The position numbers and the translations under genes are program-made. The notes below the pieces were generated by a model that worked only from the letters and a program-made list of their open reading frames with translations, was not told the origin of the DNA and did not search any database. A stretch of 55,565 nt of DNA, taken from Sphingobacterium sp. JB170 (GTDB taxonomy: Bacteria > Bacteroidota > Bacteroidia > Sphingobacteriales > Sphingobacteriaceae). Location: the NCBI RefSeq assembly GCF_900163865.1, contig NZ_FUKU01000066.1, forward strand, positions 1-55,565. The letters are read 5' to 3'. Below, piece by piece: positions 9,401 through 17,376 of the stretch; the stretch's first letter is position 1; each line of letters begins with the position of its first letter.

Positions 9401-9495
9401 AAGTTGATTTAGGTGGCCTCACCCCTGGGATTGACAATCGTCAAGTATATCCACGCACCCGCACGTTCATGTTCGGTGTCAATTTAACATTATAA
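6472..9495 (+). CDS. susC: SusC/RagA-family TonB-dependent outer-membrane transporter
   Basis: Outer-membrane active transporter for oligosaccharides, 1007 residues, powered by TonB. Seen: an N-terminal signal peptide ending near AHSNAQ (about residue 28), a carboxypeptidase-regulatory-like domain at about 30-115, a TonB-box-like region and plug at about 117-245 with the SusC signature ASATAIYGSKAANGVIIVTT, then a beta barrel ending in RTRTFMFGVNLTL with a hydrophobic last residue. There is no STN domain between the signal peptide and the carboxypeptidase-like domain. It is 24 bp after fecR and 16 bp before susD, so the transporter and its lipoprotein lid are expressed together. The substrate is inferred to be mannose-rich glycan from the neighbouring GH92 enzyme. 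Confidence 0.95.
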   Translation: MFNYKYQLKKRMLLATFLVAIAAHSNAQQEQVKGATQNESGEFLSGVSIKATHQGTDQHFTTSSSNNGLFNFRNLPLGGPYQFIFSSVGYKTDTLSGYQIQQNQTIALSVKLQQLTTTIEEVMIGYGTISRKDLTSSITTIKREDMNDGVFTSPAQLLQGKVPGLTVSSNNSNPNNTPSVTLRGSSTLRSGEAMEPYYVIDGVPGASLSLVAPDDIASIDVLRDASATAIYGSKAANGVIIVTTKRSENGQTSINYNGYLAVDKVAKQYDMMDGDQYRSFINDNGFSMEPTDDLGANTNWQKEVQRTGISNNHNISLLGGTETTQYSASVNTLQNNGIIEGTDMARQIGRGFVQTKALNDKLSASFNLNTSITKQNDVLALGDGVSVYDAMYYYLPVSPVKNDNGSWFEKTDRSQYVNPVSLIKENTNFTKTKVIQAHAKLGYEILPSLTYNIDLSMQNRQINNSQYYTRASMAARNQNGKSIRAAVEDDRKILEMNLAYDKTFRERHKVSVLAGYSWEENNNNDGFQLTTSDYYDDGLSYYNPGMANVVDLLGFGDYYLSTLRMISVYGRINYTYNSKYLFQATLRRDGSSAFGQNNRWATFPSISAAWRISDEPFMQGSAFNDLKLRAGYGVSGNSMGFDVFTARQVYGATSSFYTDALGNQLRTLAALRNANEELRWERTGMLNLGVDFGLFNNRLNGTLEVYDKNTTDLIYDYAVSTTKYLYESLTANVGEVNNKGIELALNVVPVKNTNFTWNTGIVASHNKNIVKGISNQEFSVDYIDLSDLGGAGQSSAFQQRLVEGSPIGQFYTWEWAGYNEEGISTFYERDENTGERTGETTITPTFKDRAATGLGQPKFTLGWSNNLAYKNLTLNAMFQGVFGNKIMNATRARHSNVVGNAGMKNVLADVVNTEKMTDINAHYLSDRYLMNGDYLRLANLSLSYNLPKISSQIKSLRIYASVNNAFVITGYKGIDPEVDLGGLTPGIDNRQVYPRTRTFMFGVNLTL

Positions 9496-9511
9496 AGCTA
9501 ATAGAAGAACT

Positions 9512-11161
9512 ATGAAACCAATAAAATATACACGATATATATCAGCCGTCGCATTAGCGTTCACGCTGTCTTCATGCACCGATTTAGATGTTGACATCAA
9601 ATCACAATATACAGAATTCCCGACATCCGAACGCGCAGCGGAGGCAATTTCAGCTGATGTCTATGCGGCGTATCGCCGGGCATTGGGTTATAACCACTGG
9701 ATGTCACAAACGTTGACTTCCGATGAAGCAGTCAGCCTTGCGCTGGGAACAGATTATTACGACGGGGGGCGCTTCCGCGAGCTACATGTGCACAACTGGA
9801 CGGCGGATAATGGAATCATACCTGGGATGTGGAATGATGCAATGAACGGTATCAACCTAGCCAATAATGTCCTAGCAATATTTGGTGATGATCAGAGTGA
9901 AACGGCTGCGCCGATGCGTGCTATGCGTGCATTTTACTACTTTATTCTCATGGATAATTTCGGCGACGTCCCTTTGATCACTGGAAAGGTTGACCAAATT
10001 CCAGATCGATCTTCCCGTTCTGAAATATGTCATTTCATCGAATCAGAGCTGCTCGAAATCCGTGATCGACTACCCGCAGATGTTACTGTTGCCAATTACG
10101 GACAAGCAACACGTTACATGGCAGACGCTCTTTTAGCGAAACTGTATTTGAATTGGGCCGTCTATACCGCTTCCGATGTAGCGAGTTATATGCCTGGGGT
10201 CAGAAATGAGAAATTGTCCAATGTTATTGCCATGTGTGACGACATCATTGAATCGGGGTTCTACAATTTGGATAGTCATAAATACCTAGAAAAATTCAGA
10301 CCAGATAACGGACCTCAAATTAAAGATTTTATTTTCGCCGTTCCCTATGATCGTGAAAAGCAACAGGGAATGACCTATACGCGCTATTGGATTCACCGTA
10401 ATGGGCAAAACCAGTTTGCACCCCTTCCTCAAAGTGTGGCCGGAACGCTAAGGGTCCTGCCCACTTTTCTCGAAAAATTTAATCTAGAAGGCGATCAACG
10501 AAACGACATTTATATTGGTGGGCTGCAATACTATTGGTCAGATTACGGCCCCGACCTGAATCGACCTTTTTTAATAACAACATCCAAAAAGGGAATTGAT
10601 CAAGACTATAGTGGAGGTGATGCTAACGACACATTTGAATGGCACTTAGAAACGAGCAAAGAGATTACTCTCCGCCCCGATGGAGGGCCAACGCTTAATG
10701 GAGGAAATGACCTAAAGGGACGATCGATGGGCTACAGGTCGATCAAATTCTATATGGACGTCGAGGTTACCGCAGCAAACAATCGCAGTCAAAGTAACGA
10801 TGTGCCAATCTTTCGTTATGCAGATGTGTTACTGATGAAAGCAGAAGCTATTTTACGCGGAGCAACGCCGACTGCTGGTGAGACAGCACGCACACTAATC
10901 AATCAGATCCGAAATTATGTCGGGGCACCTGAGTTCACCACAGAGCCTACGCTCGAGGATCTACTTGATGAAAGAGCACGCGAATTTACAGATGAATCAT
11001 GGAGACGAAATGATTTGATCCGTTTCGGTAAATTTGAAGACAATTGGGGTTTTAAATCCTTATATACCGCTGGATTTACAGAAAAGTTCCGCCGAATTTT
11101 CCCGCTCCCAACGAGCGTACTTAACGTGAACACAAATTGGGAACAGAACCCAGGTTATTAG
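9512..11161 (+). CDS. susD: SusD/RagB-family nutrient-binding outer-membrane lipoprotein
   Basis: Surface glycan-binding lipoprotein, 549 residues, that caps the SusC channel. Seen: a signal peptide with lipobox LSSC (cysteine at about residue 22), a first SusD-like helical region at about 23-230 with TPR-type helices (around YMADALLAKLYLNWAVY), and a C-terminal RagB/SusD domain ending with the conserved RRIFPLPTSVLNVNTNWEQNPGY. The cysteine is followed by TDLD, acidic residues often seen in Bacteroidota surface lipoprotein export signals. It directly follows susC. A bidirectional terminator at 11235-11272 separates it from the converging GH92 gene. The gene is intact. Confidence 0.94.
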   Translation: MKPIKYTRYISAVALAFTLSSCTDLDVDIKSQYTEFPTSERAAEAISADVYAAYRRALGYNHWMSQTLTSDEAVSLALGTDYYDGGRFRELHVHNWTADNGIIPGMWNDAMNGINLANNVLAIFGDDQSETAAPMRAMRAFYYFILMDNFGDVPLITGKVDQIPDRSSRSEICHFIESELLEIRDRLPADVTVANYGQATRYMADALLAKLYLNWAVYTASDVASYMPGVRNEKLSNVIAMCDDIIESGFYNLDSHKYLEKFRPDNGPQIKDFIFAVPYDREKQQGMTYTRYWIHRNGQNQFAPLPQSVAGTLRVLPTFLEKFNLEGDQRNDIYIGGLQYYWSDYGPDLNRPFLITTSKKGIDQDYSGGDANDTFEWHLETSKEITLRPDGGPTLNGGNDLKGRSMGYRSIKFYMDVEVTAANNRSQSNDVPIFRYADVLLMKAEAILRGATPTAGETARTLINQIRNYVGAPEFTTEPTLEDLLDERAREFTDESWRRNDLIRFGKFEDNWGFKSLYTAGFTEKFRRIFPLPTSVLNVNTNWEQNPGY

Positions 11162-11234
11162 GTGATAGAAATAACTTTAGAACGATTTGTTAGGCGTTAG
11201 ATCGCTCACCAAACACTTCATTTCTAAAATAAAT

Positions 11235-11272
11235 AAACGAAGGGCCGTATCATTGATACCGGCCCTTCGTTT
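11235..11272. terminator. Bidirectional terminator between susD and the GH92 gene
   Basis: AAACGAAGGGCCG (11235-11247) pairs perfectly with CGGCCCTTCGTTT (11260-11272), and the stem continues inward as TATC/GATA. It sits between two converging genes. On the minus strand it is followed by a T-rich tract; on the plus strand the tail is poorer. Confidence 0.75.
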
Positions 11273-11291
11273 GTTAAAGATGGCGTGGAAA

Positions 11292-13589
11292 TTATCTTTT
11301 GCTTGGTTTGCTGCTCATTACAAATGTTAACTTACCACCGTTCACGATCTCTGAATGTTTAATTTTGAAATCATTTACCGTTTTACCATTTAATTTCACC
11401 TGTTTGACGTATACATTTTTTTCACTCTGGTTAACGGCCTCCACCTGGAAAATTTTACCTTCCCCGAGGTGCATAGTGGCTGATTTAACGATCGGACTTC
11501 CGATCCAATATTCGTCTGAAGCAGGACTAACCGGATAGAAACCTAAGGCATTAAAAATATACCAAGCGCTCATCTGACCACAATCATCATTACCACCTAA
11601 TCCGTCATGTCCGGTATGATATTGATTATCCATTATCATACGAATTCGCGACTGTGCTTTCCAGGGCGCACCTGCGATGTTGTATAAATACACGACATGA
11701 TGAGACGGCTCGTTGCCGTGGACGTAGTTCCCGATAATTCCCTCTCGTGTAATGTCCTCCGTGTTGGCGAAAAATTTATCCGGCAGGTGCATTGAAAATA
11801 AAGAATCCAAATAAGTTTGAAACTGTGTTTTACCACCCATAGTTTCGATTAAAGCAACGGGATTATGGGGCACATAAAGACTATAATTCCACGTGTTTCC
11901 TTCGATAAACCCTTGTCCGTGGGTCTCCAAAACATCGAACTCCTCTCTAAATTTTCCGTTAGTATCTTTAGGTCGCATAAACCCAATATTAGCATCATAT
12001 AAATTTCGCCAATTTTCGGAGCGTTTTATAAATGTGTCATACACATCTTGGACGTCGAGATGTTTAGCCAACTGTGCAATACACCAGTCGTCGTACGCAT
12101 ATTCTAATGTATTGGACACCGAAGTTCCTGACACCTCATCGGGCACATACCCGTAGTCAATATATTCCCCAATCCCTTCATAATTTCTTGTATTAGCCGT
12201 TTGCACGCAAGCCGCGAGGGCCGCCCGAGCATCCCCTTTGTAGACGCCTTTTAGAATAGCATCTGCAATAACCGAAACCGAATGGTATCCACTCATACAC
12301 CAATTATCGTTTGCATAATGTGACCATATCGGAAGCATTTTTAAAACGCTCTGATCATAGTGCGCCATCATCGAAGAAACCATATCGGCATTTCGTTCTG
12401 GGTTAATCAAATTAAGGTAAGGGTGAAACGCTCTAAAGGTATCCCAAAGTGAAAAGGAGGTATAATTTACAAAACCATCGGCTTTATGCACTTCGTGATC
12501 CAAGCCCTTGTATTCACCATTCACATCCATATAGACAGTAGGCATGAGAGCCGCGTGGTACATTGCCGTATAGAAGTTTACATAATCATCTTCCTCCAAT
12601 AGGTCGACTTTGATCTTTTGTAGTTCCGCTTCCCATAATGCCTGGCCAGCATATTTTACACGCTCAAAATCCCAATCTGGAATCTCGGCCTCCATATTAG
12701 CAAGCGCGTTCTTCATACTCACCGGACTTATCGCGATCTTCATTTGTATCTGCTCTTGGTCTTGGGTGTCGAAATCAAAGTGCATCGCGATCTTCTGGCC
12801 AGCGATGTCAGGGAAATTTTCGTTTTGATTAAACTTACGCCAAAACCCTTGATACGGTACCTTCTCACGCGTCGATGAAGCCCCATAGTTCTTAAAGGGT
12901 TTAGAAAATGTTACTGCAAAATACACTGTCCTTGTACGTGCCCATCCACTGCTTTGCATATACCCTGTAGCAACAGAATCATTCAAAACCCGCACAACAG
13001 TCCAAATATTCTTTTGGTCATAGTTATAAATAGCAGATTTAAAATCAAGAATAATATGTGACTGATCTGATTTAGGGAAAGTATAACGATGGAATCCTAC
13101 ACGCTCGGAGGTGGTTAATTCTGCCAGAACCTTAGGTTCTTCCAACATCACCTTGTAATAATTGGCCTGTGCCAGCTCCTTACTATGTGAATACGCTGAC
13201 CGATATCCCGTTTCAGGTTTATCCGCCGTACCTGGGTTGAGCTGCACTTCCCCGACCGTCGGCATTGCCACCAAGTCACCTAAATCAGAATGTCCTGTAC
13301 CACTAAAATGGGTATGACTAAAACCTACAATCGTGGGGTCATCATATTGATAACCGGCGCAATAACGATAAACCTCACCATTATATCGATCATCAACTGC
13401 ATAGGGTATAGTATCCGTGTCGGGACTAAGTTGAATTGCACCAAACGGCACCGTCGCTCCGGGAAAAGTATGTCCCATCTTCGCTGTCCCAATAATCGGC
13501 GAGACATAATTGACCAATTTTTTATCTTGCGCTGCGATCACTAAGGGCAGCATGAGCAGCACCAGGGCTTTAAAAAATAATTTTATCAT
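11292..13589 (-). CDS. GH92 family alpha-mannosidase (secreted)
   Basis: A calcium-dependent exo-alpha-mannosidase of glycoside hydrolase family 92, most members of which cut alpha-1,2-linked mannose from N-glycans or mannans. Seen: a Sec signal peptide (MIKLFFKALVLLMLPLVIAAQ) without a lipobox cysteine, an N-terminal beta-sandwich domain beginning YVSPIIGTAKMGHTFPGATVPFG, then an (alpha/alpha)6 domain with SLWDTFRAFHPYLNL, the EGNTWNYSLYVPHN segment and GGNDDCGQMSAWYIFNALGFYP, the regions that carry the family's acid and base residues. From this ATG it has 765 residues, normal for GH92. Alternative starts 4 or 12 codons upstream exist (13601, 13625). It converges on susD and is divergent from the TetR gene at 14171; mannose-glycan breakdown with the SusCD unit is inferred. 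Confidence 0.93.
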   Translation of the reverse strand: MIKLFFKALVLLMLPLVIAAQDKKLVNYVSPIIGTAKMGHTFPGATVPFGAIQLSPDTDTIPYAVDDRYNGEVYRYCAGYQYDDPTIVGFSHTHFSGTGHSDLGDLVAMPTVGEVQLNPGTADKPETGYRSAYSHSKELAQANYYKVMLEEPKVLAELTTSERVGFHRYTFPKSDQSHIILDFKSAIYNYDQKNIWTVVRVLNDSVATGYMQSSGWARTRTVYFAVTFSKPFKNYGASSTREKVPYQGFWRKFNQNENFPDIAGQKIAMHFDFDTQDQEQIQMKIAISPVSMKNALANMEAEIPDWDFERVKYAGQALWEAELQKIKVDLLEEDDYVNFYTAMYHAALMPTVYMDVNGEYKGLDHEVHKADGFVNYTSFSLWDTFRAFHPYLNLINPERNADMVSSMMAHYDQSVLKMLPIWSHYANDNWCMSGYHSVSVIADAILKGVYKGDARAALAACVQTANTRNYEGIGEYIDYGYVPDEVSGTSVSNTLEYAYDDWCIAQLAKHLDVQDVYDTFIKRSENWRNLYDANIGFMRPKDTNGKFREEFDVLETHGQGFIEGNTWNYSLYVPHNPVALIETMGGKTQFQTYLDSLFSMHLPDKFFANTEDITREGIIGNYVHGNEPSHHVVYLYNIAGAPWKAQSRIRMIMDNQYHTGHDGLGGNDDCGQMSAWYIFNALGFYPVSPASDEYWIGSPIVKSATMHLGEGKIFQVEAVNQSEKNVYVKQVKLNGKTVNDFKIKHSEIVNGGKLTFVMSSKPSKR

Positions 13590-13707
13590 AGTGTTTGACA
13601 TAAAACTGCTTGCGCTATTTTCCAAACAAGCAGGTGTAAATTTAAACTAAATCATTTTAACTTAAGTACATCAAACGATTTAGTTTTATACGATTATACT
13701 CGTGCCA

Positions 13708-13728
13708 TTCTTAATTTGAAATTAAGAA
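13708..13728. promoter_or_regulatory. Perfect palindrome, candidate operator of the GH92 gene
   Basis: TTCTTAATTT and AAATTAAGAA flank a single central G, giving 10 perfect base pairs. It lies about 120 bp upstream of the GH92 start on the opposite strand. The symmetry and size fit a dimeric repressor site. The TetR protein encoded beyond it is the nearest candidate, by inference only. Confidence 0.45.
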
Positions 13729-14100
13729 CCATTGCACATTTCTCAAATAGATTATAAATTGACAATTCAAGGGTACTGCGAAACAGGAAATTAACGGTCT
13801 TTTTTAAATAGGAGATGAAAACAATAACGTTATTTACGTCCTAAAAAAGTTACATACATTTTCTGAATATTTTTATTGAGTAATTAAGCGGAAATGGGCG
13901 GAGCTAAATGTTGCTTAATTTTTTGTAGTTCGTAGCGATAACAGGTCCTACAAACCCATACTAATAGCGCTTAAGCGTCAATCTCAGGGACAATACGAGG
14001 CGTTAATGCACAGGATTATTCCAATTTAGACACCCCAAAAATAACATGCATAAAGTTCTAATAAACAAGCAGTGTAAATGAAAAAAAATATTAAAAAGAA

Positions 14101-14139
14101 TTTGATATATAAATAAAAATTCACCAATTTTATATCAAA
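14101..14139. promoter_or_regulatory. Inverted repeat just upstream of the TetR gene
   Basis: TTTGATATA (14101-14109) is matched perfectly by TATATCAAA (14131-14139). AAAATT and AATTTT inside it can pair over CACC. It ends 31 bp before the ATG, a usual place for autoregulation by a TetR protein. As RNA it would form a hairpin. Confidence 0.4.
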
Positions 14140-14170
14140 CTATTTAATCACAAATAAGACAAAGTCTACT

Positions 14171-14899
14171 ATGGCACGTAAAAAAAAGGAATCTGCGCAA
14201 GGGATCGAAACAATCCCTGAAAAAAAACCAAGAAAAGTAGTCGCTGGCCCCATTAGAGATAAAGAAAAAACGAAGCGACGGTTAGTTGCTACGGTTGGAA
14301 AAGTTTTACAAAAATACACTTATTCCGGACTTACGATTACTAACATTGCAAAAGAATCTGGTTTAAACCCCAAGTTGATCTATCTTTATTTTGGGAACTT
14401 AGACGGCCTAATTCAACAATACATTTTAGAAAAAGACTTTTGGTCCGCTAAATCAAGAACACAATTGGCTGAACTCGTTGAACATCCTGATTCAATTGGT
14501 GCTGAGGAAACAAACGAAGTATTCCAAGGACAGTTCGACACTTTTTTAAAGGACAAGACTATTCAGCGGATAATACATTGGGAAATGGGGATGAAGAATA
14601 AGCTTTTAAGAAAAGTTGCTGATGACAGAGAGGAACTCGGAGGACATCTTCTATCGACATTAGATAGCAAATTCAAGAACACAGGTGTTGACATTAGAGC
14701 TTCTCTTGCGATAATTCTTGGAGGGATCTACTACCTTACGCTACACGCAAAAAACAACGGAAGCACCATAAGCGGTATCGACATCAACGAAGATGAAGGT
14801 AGAGAGCGTATTGAGAAAGCTATCGAAAGAATTATCCGTCGTGATTTCGAAGATGCAGAAAGAAGTGGATTAGAAAAAAAGAATTCAAAGAAAAAGTAA
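14171..14899 (+). CDS. TetR/AcrR-family transcriptional regulator
   Basis: A 242-residue DNA-binding regulator, expected to be a dimeric repressor released by a small ligand. Seen: a lysine-rich N-terminal arm (1-40), a TetR helix-turn-helix at about 37-85 (TITNIAKESGLNPKLIYLYFGNLDGLIQQYI), a helical ligand-binding domain at about 90-220, and a highly charged tail ending EKKNSKKK. The DNA-binding motif is well conserved, while the ligand domain gives no hint of the effector. It is divergent from the GH92 gene and followed by its own terminator, so it is probably monocistronic. The inverted repeats upstream are candidate operators. A role in the mannosidase locus is only positional. Confidence 0.87.
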   Translation: MARKKKESAQGIETIPEKKPRKVVAGPIRDKEKTKRRLVATVGKVLQKYTYSGLTITNIAKESGLNPKLIYLYFGNLDGLIQQYILEKDFWSAKSRTQLAELVEHPDSIGAEETNEVFQGQFDTFLKDKTIQRIIHWEMGMKNKLLRKVADDREELGGHLLSTLDSKFKNTGVDIRASLAIILGGIYYLTLHAKNNGSTISGIDINEDEGRERIEKAIERIIRRDFEDAERSGLEKKNSKKK

Positions 14900-14930
14900 T
14901 TCATTTTCTTTGAATAAAAACAGCATAAAC

Positions 14931-14967
14931 AAAGCTCCATCTAGCAAGACTAGTTTGGGGCTTTTTT
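14931..14967 (+). terminator. Rho-independent terminator of the TetR gene
   Basis: AAAGCTCCA pairs with TGGGGCTTT (one G-U pair), with CTAG/CTAG pairing inside, followed by a run of T. It starts 32 bp after the stop codon. Confidence 0.75.
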
Positions 14968-15016
14968 CGATATAAAAATTGCAAAGGTGTCCCCAAAGAC
15001 AGTGCATCCCTATATT

Positions 15017-15097
15017 TTAAAAGTTCCTATTGCGTAACAATAAATAATAGACAGCAACCAAAACTACAACGAGTATTATAATTAAACCGATCAACAT
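15017..15097 (-). CDS. Possible 26-residue single-pass membrane micro-protein
   Basis: A minus-strand frame of 26 codons plus stop in the gap between the TetR and dcp genes. Seen: starting MLIGLIIILVVVLVAV, nearly every residue to position 21 is hydrophobic, and the end is the basic RNRNF. This gives one membrane helix with a positive C-terminal tail, a common layout for bacterial micro-proteins. There is no recognisable family and no strong promoter or ribosome-binding site. AT-rich DNA can yield such frames by chance, so this remains a candidate. No function is proposed. Confidence 0.35.
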   Translation of the reverse strand: MLIGLIIILVVVLVAVYYLLLRNRNF

Positions 15098-15239
15098 TTT
15101 TATAATAAATTGGCACTATAAATATAGTAATTTCCTTAAACTTTACAAAATACTCTTATACAATATTCTTCTACATATTAGTAAAAAAAATATTACACAA
15201 CGGCAATTGACCGTGTTTAGGCATTCCAAGTAAAAATTG

Positions 15240-15247
15240 TAATTTTA
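15240..15247 (+). promoter_or_regulatory. Near-consensus -7 box directly before dcp
   Basis: TAATTTTA differs from TAnnTTTG only in the last base and ends four bases before the ATG at 15252. The TTTAG near 15216 is a poor -33 match. Confidence 0.3.
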
Positions 15248-15251
15248 TATC

Positions 15252-17282
15252 ATGAGTATTTTAAATCAACAATTCGACACGGCGTATAATTCTGCGCCGT
15301 TTTCTCGAATAAAAATAACGGACTACATCCCTGCTTTTGACACTGCGATAGCAAAAACAAAAGCTGAAATTTTGAAAATCACAGAGAACCCAAGCGCACC
15401 CACATTTGAAAACACGCTCGAAGCGGTGGCTTACTCTGGGCTAGAATTGGATCGTATTGCGAACATCTTTTTCAATTTGCATTCCGCAGAAACTAACGAT
15501 GACCTCGATCGACTAGCCCAGGAAATCGCACCCAAATTGGCTGCCTTATCAAATGATATCACATTAAATTTCGATCTCTTTGAACGAATAAAAGAAGTGT
15601 ACGATCAGCGTGACGGCTTGACTTTAAATGTGGAGCAAACTACGCTTTTGGAAAAATCATACCGAGATTTCGTACGTAACGGAGCACTTCTTGGCGATAA
15701 TGAGAAAGAAGAGCTCCGAAAAATTGACGCCGAACTAGCCGTACTCAAGTTAAAGTTTGGTGAAAATGTGTTAACAGAAACCAATGCGTACGAATTGCAC
15801 ATTACAAACCGAGACGACTTAAAAGGTTTACCCGAGGGAACCATAGAGGGTGCAAAAGCTGCAGCAGAAGGTCGCAAGAAAACGGGATGGGTATTCACGC
15901 TGGACTACCCGAGTTACGTCCCCTTTGTCACCTACGCAGACAACCGGGAATTACGCAGGGAAATAACTCTTGCCGCCGGCAGGAAAGCCTTCCAAGAAAA
16001 TGAGTTCAACAATGAGCAAAACATCCTAAAAATAACAACTCTACGTCATCAAAGAGCGAATCTTCTTGGGCATTCCTCTCACGCCTCATTTATCCTCCAA
16101 GAACGGATGGCCGAGAACCCCGAGAAAGTGAATGCATTCTTAGGTACGCTACTAAACAAAGCTAGGCCAGCGGCCCAGCGAGAATTCGATGAGCTAACAA
16201 GCTTTGCCGAGCGTACACAAGGAATCTCAAAGCTCGAACGATGGGATGGTAGTTATTTTGCCGAAAAATTAAAGCAAGAAAGATTCAATTTAGACGATGA
16301 ACTTTTAAAACCATACTTTAAGTTAGACAACGTTCTTAACGGTGCTTTCTCCGTTGCACAAAAACTATACGGGATTCAGTTTAGGGAAATAGACACGATT
16401 GATAAATACCACCCGGAGGTGCGTACCTACAAAGTTGTCGATGATAACGAGACCTTTGTTGCGCTGTTCTATGCAGATTTTTTTCCTCGAAAAGGAAAAC
16501 GCAACGGCGCATGGATGACATCCTTTAAACCGCAGCATATCCGAGATGGTAAACAGGAACGTCCCCACGTGTCTATCGTATGCAATTTCACAAAACCCAC
16601 CGCCACCAAACCTTCATTATTAACATTTAATGAAGTCACAACACTGTTCCACGAGTTCGGGCATGCGTTACATGGGATGCTGGCCGACACAACCTACCCT
16701 ACGCTCTCGGGAACTTCCGTTTATTGGGACTTCGTAGAACTACCTAGTCAAATTATGGAGAATTGGTGTTACGAAAAAGAAGCATTAGAACTATTTGCGA
16801 AGCACTACCAAACCGGTGAGCTAATTCCAATGCATATCATCGCTAAAATCAAAGAATCTGCCTCTTTCCTTGAAGGAATGGCTACGTTACGACAACTGAG
16901 CTTTGGCATGCTAGATATGGGCTGGCACGCAAGCGATCCCCGTGGTATTCAAAGTGTAAAATCGTTCGAATCTGATATCTTTGAAGCCACAGATCTTTAC
17001 CCACAAATCAAGGAAAGTGCCATGAGTCCTGCATTTTCGCATATTTTTAATGGCGGTTACTCTTCGGGATATTACAGCTACAAGTGGGCGGAAGTACTAG
17101 ACGCTGATGCTTTTTCCTATTTTCAGCAGAAAGGGATTTTCAACAGTGAGATTGCCACATTATTTAAGGACTATATACTATCAAAAGGTGGAACGGAGCA
17201 CCCGATGATCTTATACAAGCGTTTCCGTGGACAAGAGCCTACGGTTGATGCACTATTAAAAAGAGCGGGCTTGATGGAATAA
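15252..17282 (+). CDS. dcp: M3-family metallopeptidase, peptidyl-dipeptidase Dcp/oligopeptidase A type
   Basis: Zinc peptidase that cleaves short peptides, 676 residues, matching the usual length of Dcp and OpdA. Seen: a helical N-terminal half, then the zinc motif HEFGH at residues 467-471 inside TLFHEFGHALHGML, and the conserved SGTSVYWDFVELPSQIMENW block just after it, which carries the third zinc-binding glutamate. There is no signal peptide, so it is cytosolic or uses an unrecognised export route. Dcp (removing C-terminal dipeptides) and OpdA (endo-acting) are hard to separate by eye; Dcp is my preferred name with moderate certainty. It is preceded by a -7 box four bases before the ATG. 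Confidence 0.88.
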   Translation: MSILNQQFDTAYNSAPFSRIKITDYIPAFDTAIAKTKAEILKITENPSAPTFENTLEAVAYSGLELDRIANIFFNLHSAETNDDLDRLAQEIAPKLAALSNDITLNFDLFERIKEVYDQRDGLTLNVEQTTLLEKSYRDFVRNGALLGDNEKEELRKIDAELAVLKLKFGENVLTETNAYELHITNRDDLKGLPEGTIEGAKAAAEGRKKTGWVFTLDYPSYVPFVTYADNRELRREITLAAGRKAFQENEFNNEQNILKITTLRHQRANLLGHSSHASFILQERMAENPEKVNAFLGTLLNKARPAAQREFDELTSFAERTQGISKLERWDGSYFAEKLKQERFNLDDELLKPYFKLDNVLNGAFSVAQKLYGIQFREIDTIDKYHPEVRTYKVVDDNETFVALFYADFFPRKGKRNGAWMTSFKPQHIRDGKQERPHVSIVCNFTKPTATKPSLLTFNEVTTLFHEFGHALHGMLADTTYPTLSGTSVYWDFVELPSQIMENWCYEKEALELFAKHYQTGELIPMHIIAKIKESASFLEGMATLRQLSFGMLDMGWHASDPRGIQSVKSFESDIFEATDLYPQIKESAMSPAFSHIFNGGYSSGYYSYKWAEVLDADAFSYFQQKGIFNSEIATLFKDYILSKGGTEHPMILYKRFRGQEPTVDALLKRAGLME

Positions 17283-17376
17283 TTTATACACTAAAATTTA
17301 GTGTAGATATCTTACTTTTTAACGAAAATCATGCGTAACTTTAAAGTGTAATCAATAATCATCAAAAAAAGTAATT

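Larger units (their letters stand above)
13626..14170. other. Divergent regulatory region between the GH92 and TetR genes
   Basis: About 545 bp without a supported gene. It holds a perfect 10+1+10 palindrome at 13708-13728, a small palindrome CGCTTAAGCG at 13968-13977 and a 9-bp inverted repeat at 14101-14139 close to the TetR start. The composition is strongly AT-rich. Confidence 0.6.
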
